Assembly: GCF_050003625.1 (NCBI RefSeq) | Contig: NC_134397.1 | Location: 222,332,537-222,396,536 of the forward strand | Origin: Haematobia irritans | Taxonomy: Eukaryota > Arthropoda > Insecta > Diptera > Muscidae | Direction of reading: 5' to 3' | Length of the DNA stretch: 64,000 nucleotides | Notes under the pieces: generated by a model | Databases searched by the model: none | Seen by the model: the letters and a program-made list of their open reading frames with translations, nothing else | Told to the model about the DNA's origin: nothing | Translations under genes and position numbers: made by a program | Shown here: piece after piece, positions 44,491 to 57,955 of the stretch | How the letters are laid out: each line of letters opens with the position of its first letter | Numbering within the stretch: the first letter of the stretch is position 1

Positions 44491-46739
44491 TGAAAGTGTA
44501 TCCAAGATAGAAATCAAAATGTTATTTTTCGATGTGAAAAGTGGTGAAAACTTGGCTGAGAAGCAGTGAATTATATTTAGGCTTGACAAAGGACGGAAAT
44601 CATATTTTTAAGGATACGCTGCCGAGAATAGATCATATATTTTTTGATTTTAACAATCACCTCAAAACAATTTCCTGGGCGATGAAAATGAAGACCATCT
44701 CTAAAAAATAATTTTGGATGTACACTAACAGTCTCATAGGTGATTTTCCATGAAATCGAGATAAACTGTCTGTGAGGATAATTTAAATTTAATTTGAAAT
44801 AGGCGGCGATATAAATAAGTGCACTTCTGGTGCATTTTTATGAAAAAACGTGCCAATATTTGTGTCACTTTTTTTTGCGAGTGACACTTTTTGTGCTACG
44901 TTTTAGAAATCGTCATCGGTAACGCTGGTATCATGAGTTTTTTTTCTATATAGCTTTAATTTCACTCAAAGATTCCCAAGAATTTTTTTATAATATTTTT
45001 TTCACCATGTACAAAAACATTTGCATACTGCCATTATGGGCATTAACGGTACCAGCCAGCAACCATAGTGACAAGGAATGAAGGCTTACATCAATATCTT
45101 TTCGACAGTTGGCCATGTACTATTTATTGCCATTTAACAAATGAAGCGTAATGATGATTGTGGCATCAAAAGCAGCAGCTGTAGCCGTAATGTTTGTAAC
45201 AGTAACAGCAAAATGGCTCCAAGTTGAATATTTGCATTTACACTTGTCTATATGTTTTGGGCCAGACATTCGTTGTCAGTAAATTGCAAAGTTTAATCAC
45301 ACAGAGGCTATTTAAAGTACTTAAATGATCAAATTGATGAGGAGTAGATTTAAGTGGGGGGTTTTTTTTTAACAAAAATCCATGTACAGATTACTTCTTT
45401 TTGTGCAACAACAATACACATTTCATTTGGTTTTTGAAGAAAAATGTTCATTGAAGATAATTGCACTTTGAACAAAGCTGTATTTCCCCCCGCCCCAGAT
45501 GATGCTTCATAAATTAATTGTTAATTAGGAAAAAAAGTGAATTGTAATTTTTCATTTCTGGAAAATATCAAAATAATTATTTTTCATTTTATATTCTCCT
45601 TTGTTTTTCATTCATCGAAATGAAAGTCATAATATTCAGATATCCAATCAATCATCAAAAGTTTATTTTGAATTTGTCTGTATATACCCTACATTACTAT
45701 GTGGTAGTTGTAATCTGCATGAAAATCTGACAAGCAGATGATTCGGTTTTTATAGGTAACCGTCCTTCAGTCTGTCTATTTGTTCATTTTTCCCATTTTT
45801 TAAGTATTTTATAAATATATAAAAATAAAAAAATAAATAATTTAAAAATTTTTTTTGATGATAACTTAAAAAAAAAAAATTATATAATCTTAATTTTAGT
45901 TTAACTTTAAATTTTTATATGAATTTAAATTTAAGTTTTTATTTTTTTTTTTTGTATTCACAGACGAATAGCCAAATGTTATCAACGCATAAGTTTACTT
46001 TATATAACTTCAGCTTGAAAGAGAGATTTTGTTGAGGGACTCAATGTTCTATTCAAGCTAGCTAAAAAGTTTACAAAACAAATATATATTTAGTAAGGAT
46101 TCCATCAAGTCGACTAAGGTTCAAAATATTTTCATTCAAACCATTGGTTCTAGTGAATAGACTGGTACCAATACCCTTCGAATGCTCGCTGCTGCAATCA
46201 ATTTTCCCAAAATTTTGTAAAAAAAAAACAAACAACAATACAAAAAACATGCTGTTCAAATCTTCCCTGCTTATCTTTCATTTCGAAGAACGATTTTCAT
46301 TATTTACTTCACATTCCTTTTTGTATTATTCGGTATTTGGTCTATAACTAATTGTCAACGTTGTTTATTTTTGCTCGCTTTTCTATGCAACAGACAAAGG
46401 AGCATAACTACGCCAGTCATGCGGAAGTGCATCTTCCCCTTCAACTGTCGAAATCAACAATACTGAAAATCAAAAGAACTGTGTCAGCCATTGAAGAAGC
46501 ATTGTACATCTATTCTGGTTTTCATTAGTTTTCTTAAGAAAGAAAACAAAAATTTCTCATTAATTTGAAATAGCTTGTTAGCTGAATGTAACAGAGTAAA
46601 GAGTGAAACGTGAAATACATTTTTAGTTAATGTAGCCAGAAAGTTTTCTTATAGTCTTTAAAATGGGAAAAATTTTGTGTTAAGAAAACTGAGAGAAAAA
46701 AATGAGAGAAAAAAACGATAACCAAATTTCGATAAAATT
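44491..46739. other. Spacer, nothing recognised
   Basis: Contains a diverged piece of the CCCAG element interior (about 44520-44605), a GTGTCAC..GTGACAC mini-hairpin (about 44862-44889) and AT tracts. No gene is supported. Confidence 0.4.
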
Positions 46740-49620
46740 ACCTATACGAATAAAATTTCAAAGAAATTTTGTATAGAAATAACATTTCCTATCGTAAAAA
46801 AATTCCAATGCAATTTTTTATAAAATTTCTATAAAAATTAAATTTAAAAAAAAAATTCTACAGAAATAAAATTTTGAGGAAATTTTCTTTAGATATAAAA
46901 TTTTGACGAAACACCTATAGAAATAAAATTTCGAAGAAAAAAAATTTGATGAAATGAATTTATTTTATAGAAATAAAATTATGACAAAGTTTTCTATAGA
47001 AATAAAATTATGACAAAAATTTCTATAGAAATAAAATTTTGACAAAAATTTCTATAGAAATAAAATTTTGATAAAAATTTCTATAGAAATAAAATTTTGA
47101 CAAAATTTTCTATTGAGATAAAATTTTGACAAAATCTTCTACAGAAATTAAATTTTGAAGAAATTTTCTATAGAAATAAATTTTTGACAAAATTTTCTAT
47201 AGAATTAAAATTTTGACAAAATTTTCTATAGAAATAAAATTTTGATAAAATTTTCTATAGAAATAAAATTTTGACAAAATTTTCTATACTAAGAAAAAAG
47301 GGAGAAAAAAATACTAAAACAATAACCAAATTTCGACAAAATTACCTATACGAATAAAATTTCAAAGAAATTTTGTATAGAAATAAAATTTCCTATCGTA
47401 AAAAAATTCCAACGCAATTTTTTATAAAATTTCTATAAAAATTAAATTTAAAAAGAAAATTCTACAGAAATAAAATTTTGAAGAAATTTTCTTTAGATAT
47501 AAAATTTTGACGAAAACAACTATAGAAATAAAATTTCGAAGAAAAAAATTTGATGAAATGAATTTTTTTTTTATAGAAATAAAATTATGACAAAGTTTTC
47601 TATAGAAATAAAATTATGACAAAGTTTTCTATAGAAATAAAATTATGACAAAAATTTCTATATAAATAAAATTTTGACAAAAATTTCTATAGAAATAAAA
47701 TTTTGATAAAAATTTCTATAGAAATAAAATTTTGAAAAAAATTTCTATTGAGATAAAATTTTGACAAAATCTTCTACAGAAATTAAATTTTGAAGAAATT
47801 TTCTATAGAAATAAATTTTTGACAAAATTTACTATAGAAATAAAATTTTGACAAAATTTTCTATAGAAATAAAATTTTGACAAAATTTTCTATAGAAATA
47901 AAATTTTGACAAAATTTTCTATAGAAATAAAATTTTGACAAAATTTTCTATAGAAATAAAATTTTGACAAAATTTTCTACAGAAATAACATTTTGACAAC
48001 ATTTTCTATAGAAATAAAATTTTGAACAAATTTTCTATAGAAATAAAATTTTGACAAAATTTTCTATACTAATAAAATTATTTCTATAGAAATAAAATCT
48101 CGACGAAATTTTCTATAGAAATCAAATTTTTAAAATATTTTCTATAGAAATAAAATTTCAACGCAATTTTCTAAAGAAATAAAATTTCGATGAAATTTCC
48201 TATAGAAATTTTCTTTCGACGAAATTTTTTATAAAAATAAAATTTTAACGAAATTTTCTAAAGAAATAAAATTACAACGAAATTTTCTATAGAAATTAAA
48301 TTTAGACGAAATTTTCTATAGAAATAAAATTTTGACAAAATGTTCTATAGAAATAAAATTTTGACGAAAACACCTATTTAAATAAAATTTCGAAAAAGTT
48401 TTCCATAGAAAATTTTCTTTAAATTTCGAAAAAAAAAAAATCCAGAGAAATAAAAATTCGAAAAAAATTGATGAAATGAAATTTTTTTATAGAAATAAAA
48501 TTTTGAAGAAATAAAATTATGCCATTTTCTATAGAAATAAAATTTTGACAAAATTTTCTATAGAAATAAAATTTTAACGAAATTATCTATAGAAATAAAA
48601 TTTCGATTAAATTTTCTATAAAAATGAAATTTAGACGAAATTTTTTATAGAAATAAAATCTCGACAAAATTTTCCATAGAAATAAAATTTCGACAAAATT
48701 TTCTATGAAATCAAATTTTTAAAAAAATTTCTATAGAAATAAAATTTTGATGAAATTTCCTATAGAAATTTTCTTTCGACGAAATTTTCTATAAATAAAA
48801 TTTTAACGAAATTTTCTAAAGAAATAAAATTACAACGAAATTTTCTATAGAAATGAAATGTAGACGAAATGTTCTATAGAAATAAAATTTTAACGAAATT
48901 ATCTATAGAAATAAAATTTTGATGAAATTTTCTATAGAAATAAAATTGCGATGAAATTTTCTATAGAAATAAAATGTTAACGAAATTTTCTAAAAAAAAA
49001 ATAAAATTACAACGAAATTTTCTATAGAAATGAAATTTAGACGAAATTTTCTATAGAAATAAAATTTTAACGAAATTTTCTATAGAAATAAAATTTCGTT
49101 GAAATTTTCTATAGAAATAAAATTGCGATGAAATTTTCTATAGAAATAAAATGTTAACGAAATTTTCTATAGAAACCAAATTTCGAAGAAATTTTCTATT
49201 GAAATAAAATTTCGAAGAAATTTTCTATAGAAGTAAAATTTCTATAATAACAAAATTTTAACGAAATGTTCTATAGAAATGGAATTACGACGAAATTTCC
49301 TATACGAATAAAATTTCGACGAAAGTTTCTATATAAATAAATAAAATTTCGACAGAATGTTCTATAGAAAAAATTTCCACGAAATTTGCTATAGAAATAA
49401 AATTTCGACAAAATCTCGAGGTAAGCTATTGACTGCTTTACACTGAAAATAAAAAGGTCAATTAAACCATATCTAAAAAATATATATTTCGAGGATTTTT
49501 TTTTATAATTTTTTGTTTTACTTATAACATTTCGATGAAATTTTCTATGGAAATAAAATGTCGAAGAAAGTTTCCATAAAAAATATTTGGACAAAATGTT
49601 CTATTAACCTGTAGTTAAAC
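46740..49620 (-). repeat. 29-bp AT satellite array, reverse orientation
   Basis: The same unit as the left-hand arrays but complemented (TTTTCTATAGAAATAAAATT). A block of about 600 bp beginning ATAACCAAATTTCG at about 46720 recurs at about 47316, giving a higher-order repeat. Most of this array lies inside the first copy of a 3.03-kb duplication. Confidence 0.92.
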
Positions 49621-52600
49621 GTTATTACGTATTGGTTAAAAAAATGATATTGAAAAAGTTCTAAAATATTAAGTTGGACCAAGTCATGTTCAAGTCTATA
49701 AAATGGGCCATACAGTGTTAGTAGTTTCGACTTTCGCTACCGCTAAAACTACACTCAAAAAAAGTTTACTTGGATTCAAAGATTTTAACCTTCCTTTAAG
49801 GATTTTGGTATTGATTCCGAACCAAAGATGCGGGTTCTTTAAAATAAGGAATTTTGTTTTTGCGACCTATCTGGCTTTAAATCTAGGATCTATAAAATTA
49901 AAATTAGGATACAGATCGGAATTATTGAATTTTCATTCTATTTTTCAGGTATATTAATAAAACTATTCACGTACAAACAAATGCCACTTTTAAAATTTGA
50001 TGAAATGAATTTATTTTATAGAAATAAAATTTTGACAAAAATTTCTATAGAAATAAAATTTTGATAAAAATTTCTATAGAAATAAAATTTTGACAAAATT
50101 TTCTATTGAGATAAAATTTTGACAAAATCTTCTACAGAAATTAAATTTTGAAGAAATTTTCTATAGAAATAAATTTTTGACAAAATTTTCTATAAAATTA
50201 AAATTTTGACAAAATTTTCTATAGAAATAAAATTTTGATAAAATTTTCTATAGAAATAAAATTTTGACAAAATTTTCTATACTAAGAAAAAAGGGAGAAA
50301 AAAATACTAAAACAATAACCAAATTTCGACAAAATTACCTATACGAATAAAATTTCAAAGAAATTTTGTATAGAAATAAAATTTCCTATCGTAAAAAAAT
50401 TCCAACGCAATTTTTTATAAAATTTCTATAAAAATTAAATTTAAAAAGAAAATTCTACAGAAATAAAATTTTGAAGAAATTTTCTTTAGATATAAAATTT
50501 TGACGAAAACAACTATAGAAATAAAATTTCGAAGAAAAAAATTTGATGAAATGAATTTTTTTTTTATAGAAATAAAATTATGACAAAGTTTTCTATAGAA
50601 ATAAAATTATGACAAAGTTTTCTATAGAAATAAAATTATGACAAAAATTTCTATATAAATAAAATTTTGACAAAAATTTCTATAGAAATAAAATTTTGAT
50701 AAAAATTTCTATAGAAATAAAATTTTGAAAAAATTTTCTATTGAGATAAAATTTTGACAAAATCTTCTACAGAAATTAAATTTTGAAGAAATTTTCTATA
50801 GAAATAAATTTTTGACAAAATTTACTATAGAAATAAAATTTTGACAAAATTTTCTATAGAAATAAAATTTTGACAAAATTTTCTATAGAAATAAAATTTT
50901 GACAAAATTTTCTATAGAAATAAAATTTTGACAAAATTTTCTATAGAAATAAAATTTTGACAAAATTTTCTATAGAAATAAAATTTTGACAAAATTTTCT
51001 ACAGAAATAACATTTTGACAACATTTTCTATAGAAATAAAATTTTGAACAAATTTTCTATAGAAATAAAATTTTGACAAAATTTTCTATACTAATAAAAT
51101 TATTTCTATAGAAATAAAATCTCGACGAAATTTTCTATAGAAATCAAATTTTTAAAATATTTTCTATAGAAATAAAATTTCAACGCAATTTTCTAAAGAA
51201 ATAAAATTTCGATGAAATTTCCTATAGAAATTTTCTTTCGACGAAATTTTTTATAAAAATAAAATTTTAACGAAATTTTCTAAAGAAATAAAATTACAAC
51301 GAAATTTTCTATAGAAATTAAATTTAGACGAAATTTTCTATAGAAATAAAATTTTGACAAAATGTTCTATAGAAATAAAATTTTGACGAAAACACCTATT
51401 TAAATAAAATTTCGAAAAAGTTTTCCATAGAAAATTTTCTTTAAATTTCGAAAAAAAAATCCAGAGAAATAAAAATTCGAAAAAAATTGATGAAATGAAA
51501 TTTTTTTATAGAAATAAAATTTTGAAGAAATAAAATTATGCCATTTTCTATAGAAATAAAATTTTGACAAAATTTTCTATAGAAATAAAATTTTAACAAA
51601 ATTATCTATAGAAATAAAATTTCGATTAAATTTTCTATAAAAATTAAATTTAGACGAAATTTTTTATAGAAATAAAATCTCGACAAAATTTTCCATAGAA
51701 ATAAAATTTCGACAAAATTTTCTATGAAATCAAATTTTTAAAAAAATTTCTATAGAAATAAAATTTTGATGAAATTTCCTATAGAAATTTTCTTTCGACG
51801 AAATTTTCTATAAATAAAATTTTAACGAAATTTTCTAAAGAAATAAAATTACAACGAAATTTTCTATAGAAATGAAATGTAGACGAAATGTTCTATAGAA
51901 ATAAAATTTTAACGAAATTATCTATAGAAATAAAATTTTGATGAAATTTTCTATAGAAATAAAATTGCGATGAAATTTTCTATAGAAATAAAATGTTAAC
52001 GAAATTTTCTAAAAAAAAAATAAAATTACAACGAAATTTTCTATAGAAATGAAATTTAGACGAAATTTTCTATAGAAATAAAATTTTAACGAAATTTTCT
52101 ATAGAAATAAAATTTCGTTGAAATTTTCTATAGAAATAAAATTGCGATGAAATTTTCTATAGAAATAAAATGTTAACGAAATTTTCTATAGAAACCAAAT
52201 TTCGAAGAAATTTTCTATTGAAATAAAATTTCGAAGAAATTTTCTATAGAAGTAAAATTTCTATAATAACAAAATTTTAACGAAATGTTCTATAGAAATG
52301 GAATTACGACGAAATTTCCTATACGAATAAAATTTCGACGAAAGTTTCTATATAAATAAATAAAATTTCGACAGAATGTTCTATAGAAAAAATTTCCACG
52401 AAATTTGCTATAGAAATAAAATTTCGACAAAATCTCGAGGTAGTTCGAGGTAAGCTATTGACTGCTTTACACTGAAAATAAAAAGGTCAATTAAACCATA
52501 TCTAAAAATATATATATTTCGAGGATTTTTTTTTATAATTTTTTGTTTTACTTATAACATTTCGATGAAATTTTCTATGGAAATAAAATGTCGAAGAAAG

Positions 52601-53025
52601 TTTCCATAAAAAATATTTGGACAAAATGTTCTATTAACCTGTAGTTAAACGTTATTACGTATTGGTTAAAAAAATGATATTGAAAAAGTTCTAAAATATT
52701 AAGTTGGACCAAGTCATGTTCAAGTCTATAAAATGGGCCATACAGTGTTAGTAGTTTCGACTTTCGCTACCGCTAAAACTACACTCAAAAAAAGTTTACT
52801 TGGATTCAAAGATTTTAACCTTCCTTTAAGGATTTTGGTATTGATTCCGAACCAAAGATGCGGGTTCTTTAAAATAAGGAATTTTGTTTTTGCGACCTAT
52901 CTGGCTTTAAATCTAGGATCTATAAAATTAAAATTAGGATACAGATCGGAATTATTGAATTTTCATTCTATTTTTCAGGTATATTAATAAAACTATTCAC
53001 GTACAAACAAATGCCACTTTAAAAA
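46950..53025. repeat. Recent 3.03-kb tandem duplication
   Basis: Copy 1 is about 46950-49996 and copy 2 about 49997-53025. The non-satellite segment at 49620-49995 recurs at 52650-53025 with an offset of 3,030 bp, and the two 84-codon frames it contains (49703 and 52733) are identical. Offsets range from about 2,993 to 3,030, mainly from gain or loss of satellite units. The near identity indicates a young event, or an assembly artefact. Confidence 0.85.
49998..52640 (-). repeat. 29-bp AT satellite array, reverse orientation, second copy
   Basis: Satellite part of the second copy of the 3.03-kb duplication, with TTTTCTATAGAAATAAAATT units and the same variants in the same order as at 46950-49610. 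Confidence 0.92.
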
Positions 53026-53441
53026 TCCAAATTATGACGGATATTTCGAAGTAAAAAAATATTTTCTTAATTCCAAAATAACTTTAAACCAAAGATGGTA
53101 AATCCTCAAAATAAGTCTTAGCCTATATTTGACGCGTTTTTATCTTAAATCTAAAGATTCAATATTTTAGTTAATTTAAGGACGATTTCTTTAAATCAAA
53201 AATGTGTTTCCTTACTTTAATGAAAATTTGCCGTAGTTTAAAGTCATGTAACTTTAATGAAGGGAAATTTTCAAAATGTGTGTCCTAAAAATTAAAAACA
53301 TGTTTGAAGCAAAGATTATAAACTTTCTTTTAATTAAAATTTCATTATTTTAAAGAAATTTGACTTTAATAGTGTGCAAATTGCGCATCGTAAAATTGAG
53401 GTTGCGTAATCTTTAATATCACGTAAATATTTTTTTCAGTG
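52782..53441. mobile_element. 660-bp TIR element with CACTSAAAAAAA ends, TA duplication
   Basis: The left end is CACTCAAAAAAAGTTTAC; the right end complemented is CACTGAAAAAAATATTTAC. TA flanks it at 52780-52781 and 53442-53443. The interior has repeated TTTAA-rich phrases such as AACCAAAGATG and no transposase. A left-end piece (49752-49996) is present in the first copy of the 3.03-kb duplication, whose breakpoint falls within this element. Confidence 0.7.
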
Positions 53442-53443
53442 TA

Positions 53444-55516
53444 GAATCTCAAGGATTGCGAGCCTGCATACTGGCCTATTTCCTCAACAATAAATAACAT
53501 TTTGCTCTAGGAGGTAAATATATTTCTTCCCTGTCTGTATAATTTATACATTTACATAAAATATTGTCACTTATCTTCGAAAAAAATTAAAATAGTAATT
53601 CCTCTTCGCAAAATTTTTTGTATTTATAATTAACCATTTTTCATATAATAGACACGTTATCGAAAATTCAATATATAGTAAACCCTCACTTTTCTAACAA
53701 CCCCATTGAAATCTAGCATCGCTTATCCTTATGTGGTTTTTATTCATCAGTTACAAGTGAAACCTTTCAACACACTTGCTTGCACTTAAAAACTCCTAAA
53801 AGTATGCTCGTACATTGCAGTGTTTGGCTAAACCAAATGTAACCACAAGTATTGTGGTAACTAAATACACGTTAATTTTTTCCGTTTCCTCCCTATGGCA
53901 ACGGCGAACACAATGCTACTTGTGTTGAAAAAAAAAAAAAAAAATAAAAAAAGATATATATTCAAGTATTAAAAATGCTGATGTTCACTTAAAAAACTGG
54001 AAATTTTCTGTTGAAAAAAAGTGAAACATAAAGCTTTTGTTTGTAATCTATGGGAACTAGAAAAGGTGACAAAAAGGGATGGTTTTGAGCTTGGGAAAGA
54101 CAGGATGGTAGCATATAAAATATGTAAATACATCCTGTAATATAAAACAAAGGCTCTGGACTAAAATATGCATACAGTGGTAAAGAACAACAAGCTAAAG
54201 ACTAGCCCTAAATGAAAGTAATAGAAAAAAATGTTATAAATTCAAAAAGAAAATTATTTTAAAATGCTTAAATGAAGTTGGCTGTAGATATCACTTCAAT
54301 CAATTAACAGAATTAAGCTGTGACCTGCTGGATTACTTCCTAAAACATTTCACCGAAATTTGGACGAATTTTGTACAACAGTCCTTAGTTGATTATTAAA
54401 ATAGGTATTTATATTTCGCTAGCCACAATTTCCACAGAAAACCATAATACCGGTAAAAATTTTGAAATTGTATGCCGTTAAAATTCAACAAGAGACGTGT
54501 TGAGTTCTAGAGTGTGTAAATTGTCACATACACATTTGTTGTTGTTGTTATTACACCTCACCACATTGTAGCATCACATCTGTACAAAAATTATATGTGC
54601 TTTTTTTGTTTGTTAGTTCCATTTTGTGGTGCAATTACGGTCAGAAAGAATGGGAGGGGGAGGGGGAATAGCAAAAGACATGATGTGTTTTTCCCCTCAC
54701 ATACACGAATCTCGTTTTCATATTCATTCTCCAAATGTTGTTTTAGCCTAACAGTATATATGATGGGGTTGTTTGTGAGGTGATTTGATAAAGGTGTGGT
54801 TGATTTGAATGAGAGTTTTTTTTCTGGTGTTGCCTGTGAGAGGATGAGTTGAGCACACATGAATACTAAACTGTGAGAATAAATAATGTGTGTGTGTGTG
54901 TTTGTAAGAGCCATAGGGAAGGCGAAGCCTATGATTGTGTGAGTATAATATGTTTATCCGACAGCTTCATAACGACTTTGTACTATGGAGTTAGAAGGCT
55001 GTACTCATAAAAACGTAGATTTTTGGTGTTGGGTATGTGAGAATGATGAGTTTGATGGTTTCTACAGCATTTGAAATGTTATTGTAGTTGTTAACTGAAA
55101 AGGGGGGAGTTTAATGGTTTTAATAGGGTTTACTAACTCAAATGGGTGTGTTATATCGTGAAGGAAAGTTTTTTAAATAAGATTAACCCTCCAACACTCA
55201 AGTCCGCCTTAAGGAGGGCTTCATTAAAATGGGAAGCTTTTAGTGAAACACGACTAAATGAATGAAATCGTTTAAAATTAAAGAACAAAAAATAAGAAAA
55301 TACTTATCTAACACCATGGAAGAGACTTTACGTCATGTACTGGAGTTTACTGTAGATATTTTTCTTGTATTTGAGTAATAAACCCAGAATATTTTATTTG
55401 CTGGAATTTGACAATTTTGACATAGTTTTTCCATAAAATTTCGAAAAATTTCTATAAAAAATAACATTTTCAAACTATATTGTATTTAATGACATTTGGA
55501 CGAATCTTTTATTAAA
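53444..55516. other. Spacer, no gene recognised
   Basis: AT-rich with a (GT)n run at about 54888-54902. Opposing open frames at 54591-54914 overlap each other and are not supported. Confidence 0.45.
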
Positions 55517-56465
55517 AACAAGTAAGGAAAGTCTAAAGTCGGGCGGGCCGACTATATTATACCCTGCACCACTTTGTAGATCTAAATTTTCGATACCATA
55601 TCACATCCGTCAAATGTGTTGGGGGGCTATATATAAAGGTTTGTCCCAAATACATACATTTAAATATCACTCGATCTGGACAGAATTTGATAGACTTCTA
55701 TAAAATCTATAGACTCAAAATTTAAGTTGGCTAATGCACTAGGGTGGAACACAATTTTGGAAAAAAAAAACTATGGGAAACATTTAAATCTGATGTATTA
55801 GAAGTTTAGGAAAATTATAGTCATATTTACAACTTTTCGACTAAGCAGTGGCGATTTAACAAGGAAAATGTTGGTATTTTAACCATTTTTGTCGAAATCA
55901 GAAAAACATATATATGGGAGCTATATCTAAATCTGAACCGATTTCAATCAAATTTGGCACACATGACTATTCTACCAATTGTACTCCTTGTGCAAAATTT
56001 CACGCTAATCGGGATAAAACTCTGGCTTCTGGGTCCATATAAGTGCATATCGGGCGAAAGATATATATGGGAGCTATATCTAAATCTGAATCGATTTCAA
56101 CCAAATTTGGCACGCATAGCTACAATGCTAAATCTACTGCCTGTGCAAAATTTCAACCAAATTGGGCCAAAACTCTCGAAGCTATATCCAAATCTGAACC
56201 GATTTCTTCCAAAATCAATAGGGTTCTATTCTGACCCAAATTTGAAGGCGATTGGACTTAAATTGCGACCTAGACTTTGATCACAAAAATGTGTTCACAG
56301 ACAGACGGACGGACGGATATCGACTCAGGGACGGATATCGACTCAGGGACCCATCCTGAGCATTATTGCCAGAGACACCATGTGTCTATCTCGTCTCCTT
56401 CTGGGTGTTACAAACATATGCACTAACTTATAATACCCTGTTCCACAGTGTGGCGCAGGGTATAA
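55517..56465 (-). mobile_element. DINE-like element of a third subfamily
   Basis: The left end is ACAAGTAAGGAAAGTC followed by a GTCGG..CCGAC hairpin and ATTATACCCTGCACCAC. Tandem modules lie inside (TATATGGGAGCTATATCTAA at 55911 and 56064, 153 bp apart). A short (GGAC)n tract is at about 56305, and the right end is ATACCCTGTTCCACAG with GGGTATAAT. This is a family common in higher flies as I recall. It is inverted relative to 36765. Confidence 0.8.
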
Positions 56466-56469
56466 TGAA

Positions 56470-57955
56470 GGGAAATTTTCTTTAAAAAATTTATTTCGAT
56501 GAAATTTTCTAAAGAAAAACAGAGCGACGAAATTTTCTATAAAATAAAAAAATCGATAAACTTTTCTACAGAAAAAATCTCAATATTTCGATAACATTTT
56601 CTATACAAAATAAAATTTCATCAAAAGTTTCTGCTAAAATAAAATATTGACAAAATTTTCAAATTTTGACGAAAATTTCTGATCAAATCTAGACTAATGT
56701 TTCTGCTAAAATAAAATTTGGACAAAGTTTTCTATTAAAATAAAATTTTTACGAAATTGTCTAAAAAAATCTCAACGAATTGTTTTTTTTTAAATACAAT
56801 TTCAATGACATTTTCTATAGAAATAAATTGTCAACGAAATTTTCTATAGAAATAAAATTTCGACGAAATTTGTTATGGAAATAAAATTTCGACGCAATTT
56901 GTTATGGAAATATATTTTTATTTTTTATAGAAATAAACTTTCAATAAATTTTCTATAGAAATAAACTTTCGATAAATTTTCTATAGAAATAAAATTTCTG
57001 CAAAATTTCAACAAAATTTGCTATAGAAATAAAATTTCCACGAAATTTTCTATAGAAATAATATTACAACGAAATTTTCTACAGAAATAAAATTTCAACG
57101 AAATTTTCTACTAAAATAAAATTTCGACAAAATTTTCTAAACAAATTTTCTATAAAAATAATAAATTTTCTATAGAAATTGCTATGAAAAAAATTTCGTA
57201 AAATTTTCAATAGAAATAAAATTTTGACAAAATTTTCAATAGAAATAAAATTTTGACAAAATTTTCTATAAAAATAAAATTTTGGCAAAACTTACCACAG
57301 AAATAAAATTATGACAAAATTTTCTATAGAAATAAAATTTTGACAAAATTTTCTATAGAAATAAAATTATGACAAAATTTTCTATAGAAATAAAATGTTG
57401 ACAAAATTTTCTATAGAAATAAAATTTTGACAACATTTTCTGTAGAAATAAAATTTTGGCAAAATTTTCTATAGAAATAAAATTTTGACAAAATTTTCTA
57501 TAGAATTAAAATTTTGACAAAATTTTCTATAGAAATAAAATTTCGACGAAATTTTCTGTAGAAATAAAATGTAAACGAAATTTTTATAGAAATAAAAGTT
57601 CGGCAAAATTTTCTATAGAAATAAAATTTTCTATACAAATTTTCTATAAAAATAATAAACTTTCTATAGAAATTGTTATGAACAAAATTTCGACAAAATT
57701 TTCAATAGAAATAAAATTTCTATAAAAACCAAATTTCGACGAAATAAAATTTTGATAAAATTTTCTATAGAAATAAAATTTGGACAAAATTTTCTATAGA
57801 AATAAAATTTTGACAACATTTTCTATAGAAATAAAATTTTGGCAAAATTTTCTATAGAAATAAAATTTTGACAAAATTTTCTATAAAAATAAAATGTTGA
57901 CGAATTTATCTATTAAAAAGAAATTTCGACGAAATTTTCTATAACAGCTTTGAGA
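56470..57955 (-). repeat. 29-bp AT satellite array, reverse orientation
   Basis: TTTTCTATAGAAATAAAATT units, diverged at the left and more regular between about 57290 and 57560. Orientation matches the 46.7-52.6 kb arrays. Confidence 0.92.
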
